Shown here piece after piece: positions 60,552-64,000 of a stretch of DNA of 64,000 nt. A program made the translations under genes and the position numbers. Source of the DNA: Phycisphaerae bacterium (GTDB lineage Bacteria; Planctomycetota; Phycisphaerae; Sedimentisphaerales; Anaerobacaceae); the NCBI GenBank assembly GCA_028714255.1, contig JAQTMR010000005.1:1-64000 (forward strand), written 5' to 3'. Numbering within the stretch: the stretch's first letter is position 1; each line of letters starts with the position of its first letter. Under the pieces are notes generated by a model that saw only the letters and a list, made by a program, of their open reading frames with translations, did no database searches and had not been told where the DNA came from.

Positions 60552-61571
60552 ATGTCAAAGGGAAAACATAATGAAGATGCCGGCATTTCTGTTCTTTTTC
60601 ACGTTGAGGCAGGCGAGACTATAGGATTAGGCAACCTTTGCCGTTGCCGCTCCCTTGCGATTGAATTTATAGAATGTGCGGGTGCTGCTGTTACTGTGTC
60701 GTGTACGCGAAAAGACCTTGCACAATCCTCCTTAGGAGAATATGGAAGCAAGGTTGTTTGCCTTCAGCAGATTCCTGACAAAACATTTTTCGATGTGATA
60801 GTTATTGATGTTCCAAATTGTAGTTTAGAAGTACAGCAATCCCTAAAAAAAAATTGCAAGCTCCTTATCGGAATTGATGATTGGGGTATGGGGCCATATG
60901 TTTATGATATAATCATAAGACCGAATGTTTTAAATCTGAGCCGGCCTCAACTTCTCGAAGCGAACGCACAGATATGGCAGGGTAAAGACTACGTCATTCT
61001 CCATCCTGCATACGCAAAATTAGATATTACTTTTAAAGAGAAAGCAGAAGAAGTTCTGGTTTGCTTTGGCGGCAGTGACCCCTCAGGGCTTACTTTGCAG
61101 GTTCTGCCTATTCTGCTGCAAATTCTGTTTGGGGAAATCAAGGTTAATGTTGTCGTTGGAATGGAATGTGCCCAGTACGAGAAGATATGTAACTTAATAC
61201 AAGGCCACAGAAACATCGAAGTATTCCAGAGTCTGCCGAATTTGGCGGGGTTATTCAACGTTTGCGATACGGCTATTGTGTCAGGCGGGACATTGCTTTA
61301 TGAAGCGTGTGCCCTTGGTATTCCCGCTGTGGCTCTGGCACAGGAAACGGAGCAGCATGAGGAAACGAAAGTGTTTGCTGAAAAACAGGCCGTTCTCAGG
61401 CCTGAGGGTGGTTTGTATGCATCTGACGATGCGATTTCTAATGATATACAAAAAGTCTGCTTTAATACTGATGTTCGCAGGATGTTGTTTCAAAATGCCA
61501 AAGAGTGTGTATCGCGTGATGGTACACAGCGCATTGTGAAAAAGATAGTATGTAGCTTGGATGTGGATTAG
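60552..61571 (+). CDS. PseG-like UDP-sugar hydrolase homologue lacking the catalytic His
   Basis: 339 residues, GT-B fold like MurG. PseG normally removes UDP from UDP-2,4-diacetamido-trideoxy-altrose. The N-terminal motif should be IGxGHxxRC; here residues 24-31 read IGLGNLCR, with Asn28 where His17 of the Campylobacter enzyme is the general base, and the preceding RxD is HVE. The rest is typical: CFGGSDPSGLT, GHRNIEVFQSLPNLA, VSGGTLLYEACALGIPAVAL. Activity is doubtful, or the chemistry differs (for example a binding or transferase role). Normal size, so not a decaying gene. Confidence 0.82.
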   Translation: MSKGKHNEDAGISVLFHVEAGETIGLGNLCRCRSLAIEFIECAGAAVTVSCTRKDLAQSSLGEYGSKVVCLQQIPDKTFFDVIVIDVPNCSLEVQQSLKKNCKLLIGIDDWGMGPYVYDIIIRPNVLNLSRPQLLEANAQIWQGKDYVILHPAYAKLDITFKEKAEEVLVCFGGSDPSGLTLQVLPILLQILFGEIKVNVVVGMECAQYEKICNLIQGHRNIEVFQSLPNLAGLFNVCDTAIVSGGTLLYEACALGIPAVALAQETEQHEETKVFAEKQAVLRPEGGLYASDDAISNDIQKVCFNTDVRRMLFQNAKECVSRDGTQRIVKKIVCSLDVD

Positions 61572-61590
61572 GGATTAGGGATTGAACTTT

Positions 61591-61609
61591 GGAAAGTATC
61601 AAGCTTTCC
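61591..61609 (+). other. Small hairpin between the PseG-like and TylF-like genes
   Basis: GGAAAG/CTTTCC stem, seven-base loop, preceded by GGATTAGGGATTAGGGATTG, a tandem GGGATTA phrase (61565-61584). No T run follows, so termination is doubtful. It marks a boundary before a gene of lower GC. Confidence 0.35.
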
Positions 61610-61685
61610 AACAGAATTGAAACTTGAGAATGGCGTAAAAAAAATTAATCTAATATGAAAATAACTAAATCAGGAGATACTTAAA

Positions 61686-62474
61686 ATGCGTAGAATGGAA
61701 CAAGGAGATGCGAAAAAAAAGAAGATTGAGGTTCTTAGCTACAGCAAGACCGAAGAAGTTTCAATGAGAAAAAAGTTCTTGTCTTATTTTAAAAATTGTC
61801 CTATCCCTGACGAAGAAATCCTCTCTAATTTGGGATTATTTTTAAACAGACAAACTTTGTCACGGATGCTTTTCATGCACGAATTATACAAGCAGATAAT
61901 TAACGTTCATGGAATAATAGTTGAATTTGGAGTTAGATGGGGACAGAATCAGGCCCTGTTTTCTTCTTTTAGAGGGATGTATGAACCGTACAATTACAAT
62001 CGAAAAATAGTCGGTTTTGATACTTTCAGCGGCTATCCTGAAGTTTCCGATGAGGATGGGAATAACGAATTCATAAAGAAGGGAGCTTATAGCGTAACAG
62101 AGAACTATGAAGAATATCTTGAAGTGATATTGGATTATCATGAGAAAGAAAGTCCTATCTCCCATATAAAGAAGCATGAATTGGTAAAAGGAGATGCAAC
62201 CGTTGAAATAAAGAGGTATTTAGACGAAAACCCTGAAACAATTATAGCATTAGCATATTTTGACTTTGATATATATCCGCCTACAAAAAAATGTCTGGAG
62301 GCAATAATTGAAGGGGGACATGTCACAAAAGGAAGTGTAATAGGTTTTGACGAGTTAAACTGTCATGAATTCCCGGGAGAAACACGGGCGCTAAGGGAAG
62401 TTTTAGGATTAGATAAATATAAAATCAGGCGGGACGTATCGAATCCACTGACCTCATATATTGTAATCGAGTAG
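61686..62474 (+). CDS. TylF/MycF-like O-methyltransferase
   Basis: 262 residues. The domain begins near residue 60 and has GIIVEFGVRWGQNQALF (motif I), VGFDTFSGYPEVSDEDG, KGDATVEIKRYL and IALAYFDFDIYPPTKKCLEA with the metal-binding Asp pattern FDFD of the macrocin-O-methyltransferase group. Such enzymes methylate sugars of macrolides and, in surface clusters, glycan residues. CAGGAG lies seven bases before the ATG. GC is lower than in its neighbours, suggesting a separate origin. Confidence 0.8.
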   Translation: MRRMEQGDAKKKKIEVLSYSKTEEVSMRKKFLSYFKNCPIPDEEILSNLGLFLNRQTLSRMLFMHELYKQIINVHGIIVEFGVRWGQNQALFSSFRGMYEPYNYNRKIVGFDTFSGYPEVSDEDGNNEFIKKGAYSVTENYEEYLEVILDYHEKESPISHIKKHELVKGDATVEIKRYLDENPETIIALAYFDFDIYPPTKKCLEAIIEGGHVTKGSVIGFDELNCHEFPGETRALREVLGLDKYKIRRDVSNPLTSYIVIE

Positions 62475-62543
62475 GAAAGTGAAAAGGTAACTCACATATA
62501 GCTGTTTCAGCAAAATAAAAAATTCAGATATTTTTTGGCAGTC

Positions 62544-63605
62544 ATGGACATTAAGAAGCAGAACTTACAACCCTATAGTTTACCTAAAACAGAGGTCAGG
62601 CCTTTGTACGAGCTTCTTCCTTTTTCTGTCCCGTATTCTATGCATATTGACCCGGCGAATATTTGTAATTTCAGATGTAAGTTTTGCCCGACCGGTGATG
62701 ACAAGTTGTTAAAATCTATAGGTCGGCCGAAGGGTGTTATGAGCTATGAGTTGTATTGCAAGATTATTGACGACCTCAAGCTCCTGGTAGAAAAATTTGG
62801 TGATAAGTTAAAGAGACTTCATTTGTACAAGGACGGCGAGCCACTTATCAACAAAAGATTGGGTGAGATGGCTTATTATGCCAGGCAGAATCAGGTTACC
62901 ATGTCTATCGAAACCACATCAAACGGGGCACTGTTGACCGAAGAACGGGCCATCGAGTTGATTGAAGGGGGTTTTGATATAATTCGTATTTCTATAGAAC
63001 ATGTTACCTCAGAGGATTACAAAAGAATAACAGGTACTTACTCGGATTATGAGCAGATTAAAAAGAACGTGGCTTTTTTATATAAAGAAAGTGAGCGGAG
63101 GGGCGGCCGGTTAAAAATTCATACCAAAATTCTTGATGTCGGACTGAGCACTGCGCAAAAAGAGAAATTTATGGAGGATTTCGGTGCTGTTTCCCATACG
63201 ATTAATATAGACCAGTTAATGGGCTGGTCAAAATCAGGTACCAAGGACTTCACATTAGGAGTTTCAAGCTCGACCGGCATGAATGGTTTTAGCATGTTAA
63301 GAGACAGAAAGGTATGCCCGGAGGCTTTTTCCAAGCTCGCAGTGAACTTTGACGGGCGGGTATCCGTTTGTTGTGTGGATTGGAGTTATGGAACTATTGT
63401 TGGGGATTTGCGGAGTCAATGTCTGGCAGATGTATGGAACGGGCCCTTACTTCGGCGTTTCAGGTTGTTGCATTTACGAGGAGAGCGGAGAAAAATAGAG
63501 GCGTGTGCCGACTGTCAATACTTAATGGGTTTCCCTGAATATACAATGCTTGATGGTAAGGCTGAAGAATTACTTAAGATATACTCTGATATGGCGGGTT
63601 TATAA
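62544..63605 (+). CDS. Radical SAM protein with SPASM domain
   Basis: 353 residues. The core motif is CNFRCKFC (Cys41, 45, 48 after IDPANI), and the C-terminal SPASM region has CPEAFSKLAVNFDGRVSVCC and CADCQYLM, the extra cluster ligands. Family members modify peptides, sugars or anaerobic enzymes; the presence in a nonulosonate cluster suggests sugar dehydration or epimerisation. ATG at 62544 is chosen; a TTG three codons earlier is possible. It lies directly before the truncated methyltransferase gene (ATG at 63606, next base after the stop). Confidence 0.87.
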   Translation: MDIKKQNLQPYSLPKTEVRPLYELLPFSVPYSMHIDPANICNFRCKFCPTGDDKLLKSIGRPKGVMSYELYCKIIDDLKLLVEKFGDKLKRLHLYKDGEPLINKRLGEMAYYARQNQVTMSIETTSNGALLTEERAIELIEGGFDIIRISIEHVTSEDYKRITGTYSDYEQIKKNVAFLYKESERRGGRLKIHTKILDVGLSTAQKEKFMEDFGAVSHTINIDQLMGWSKSGTKDFTLGVSSSTGMNGFSMLRDRKVCPEAFSKLAVNFDGRVSVCCVDWSYGTIVGDLRSQCLADVWNGPLLRRFRLLHLRGERRKIEACADCQYLMGFPEYTMLDGKAEELLKIYSDMAGL

Positions 63606-64000
63606 ATGGATATGAAAGCAAGTTGGGACGATTTACATAAATTGCCGAGGTTCAGGCCTCAGTACCCGAACGAAGGTGTAGTCAGATTTTTATTTACTAA
63701 CTTTCCGACAAATAAGGAAAAAAGAAAAAATATTAAGATATTGGACCTCGGTTGTGGAGGCGGCAGACACGTAAAATTATTTGCCGAACAGGGATTTGAT
63801 ATAAGTGGTGTTGACTTCTCAAAGGAAGCAATAACCTATGTGAAAGAGATGCTAAAAAAACTCAATTTAAGCGCTGAATTACAGCAGGCAGATATGACCA
63901 ATCTGCCCTACGAGGACGATTCTTTTGACGGCATAGTCTCATTCGGTGTTTTTTATTATTCAGATTCTGCCGGTGCAAAAAAAGCAATAGACGAATTGCA
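63606..64000 (+). CDS. Class I SAM methyltransferase, 5' part
   Basis: Starts immediately after the SPASM gene stop and runs off the window with no stop. Starts MDMKASWDDLHKLPRFRPQY, then SAM motif I ILDLGCGGGRHVKLFAEQG, GVDFSKEAI, MTNLPYEDDSFDGIV and SFGVFYYSDS. This is the Methyltransf_11/25 type common in glycan clusters. It would be the fourth methyltransferase in the nonulosonate region and surroundings. Confidence 0.88.
   Translation, partial: MDMKASWDDLHKLPRFRPQYPNEGVVRFLFTNFPTNKEKRKNIKILDLGCGGGRHVKLFAEQGFDISGVDFSKEAITYVKEMLKKLNLSAELQQADMTNLPYEDDSFDGIVSFGVFYYSDSAGAKKAIDEL

Overview
The window looks like a chromosomal contig of a free-living planctomycete, most likely class Phycisphaerae (a Sedimentisphaerales-like lineage), from an environmental genome. 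The basis is inference from content: a PEP-CTERM protein, a Lys/Ala-rich micro-peptide, a PilM-PilN fusion with two unusual large partner genes, intergenic sequence that reads as NKPN-like text, and moderate GC with good sigma70-type promoters. No ribosomal RNA or marker protein is present to prove the placement.

Layout. 1-5 kb: end of biotin carboxylase, a secreted C1B cysteine peptidase, lysA, a 23-residue basic peptide, nadD. 5-11.7 kb: a complete [NiFe]-hydrogenase maturation operon (hypF, then hypC-D-E-A-B) on the minus strand, interrupted between hypF and hypC by an AT-rich two-gene cassette. 11.8-16 kb: tRNA-Ala, ndk, two OmpA-type proteins and a membrane-anchored HTH protein. 16-25.6 kb: tRNA-Pro, bioB-bioF-bioA, glmS, hisH-hisF, glnA, two GNAT acetyltransferases. 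25.7-29.7 kb: a 50-residue small protein and a divergent GH5/GH2 pair suited to mannan use. 29.7-35.2 kb: the PilM-PilN fusion operon. 35.3-39.4 kb: mtaB and an AT-rich restriction-modification pair. 39.4-40.4 kb: a gene-poor, repeat-derived stretch. 40.4-43 kb: PEP-CTERM protein, secreted tail-collar protein, Sel1-repeat protein.

43-64 kb is devoted to the cell surface: waaA (Kdo transferase), tRNA-Arg, a PDZ-containing MsbA-like exporter, a GT2 and a methyltransferase with gene remnants around them, the dTDP-rhamnose operon (rfbA-C-D-B), an O-antigen type ABC exporter (wzm-wzt), then a nonulosonic-acid (pseudaminate-type) cluster: pseB, pseC, the linked methylase, a B12-binding radical SAM enzyme, an SpsF/PseF-type cytidylyltransferase, a PseG-like protein lacking the catalytic His, a TylF-like methyltransferase, a SPASM radical SAM enzyme and a truncated methyltransferase. 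PseH and PseI are not in the window. The cluster probably makes an acidic, modified surface sugar that is exported or attached together with rhamnose-containing glycans.

Three things stand out genome-wide: dispersed repeat text that has entered coding sequence in frame (waaA, the hypF 3' end, possibly mtaB); promoters placed so that hisH, mtaB and waaA would be leaderless; and unusual domain fusions (PilM-PilN, PDZ inside an ABC exporter).
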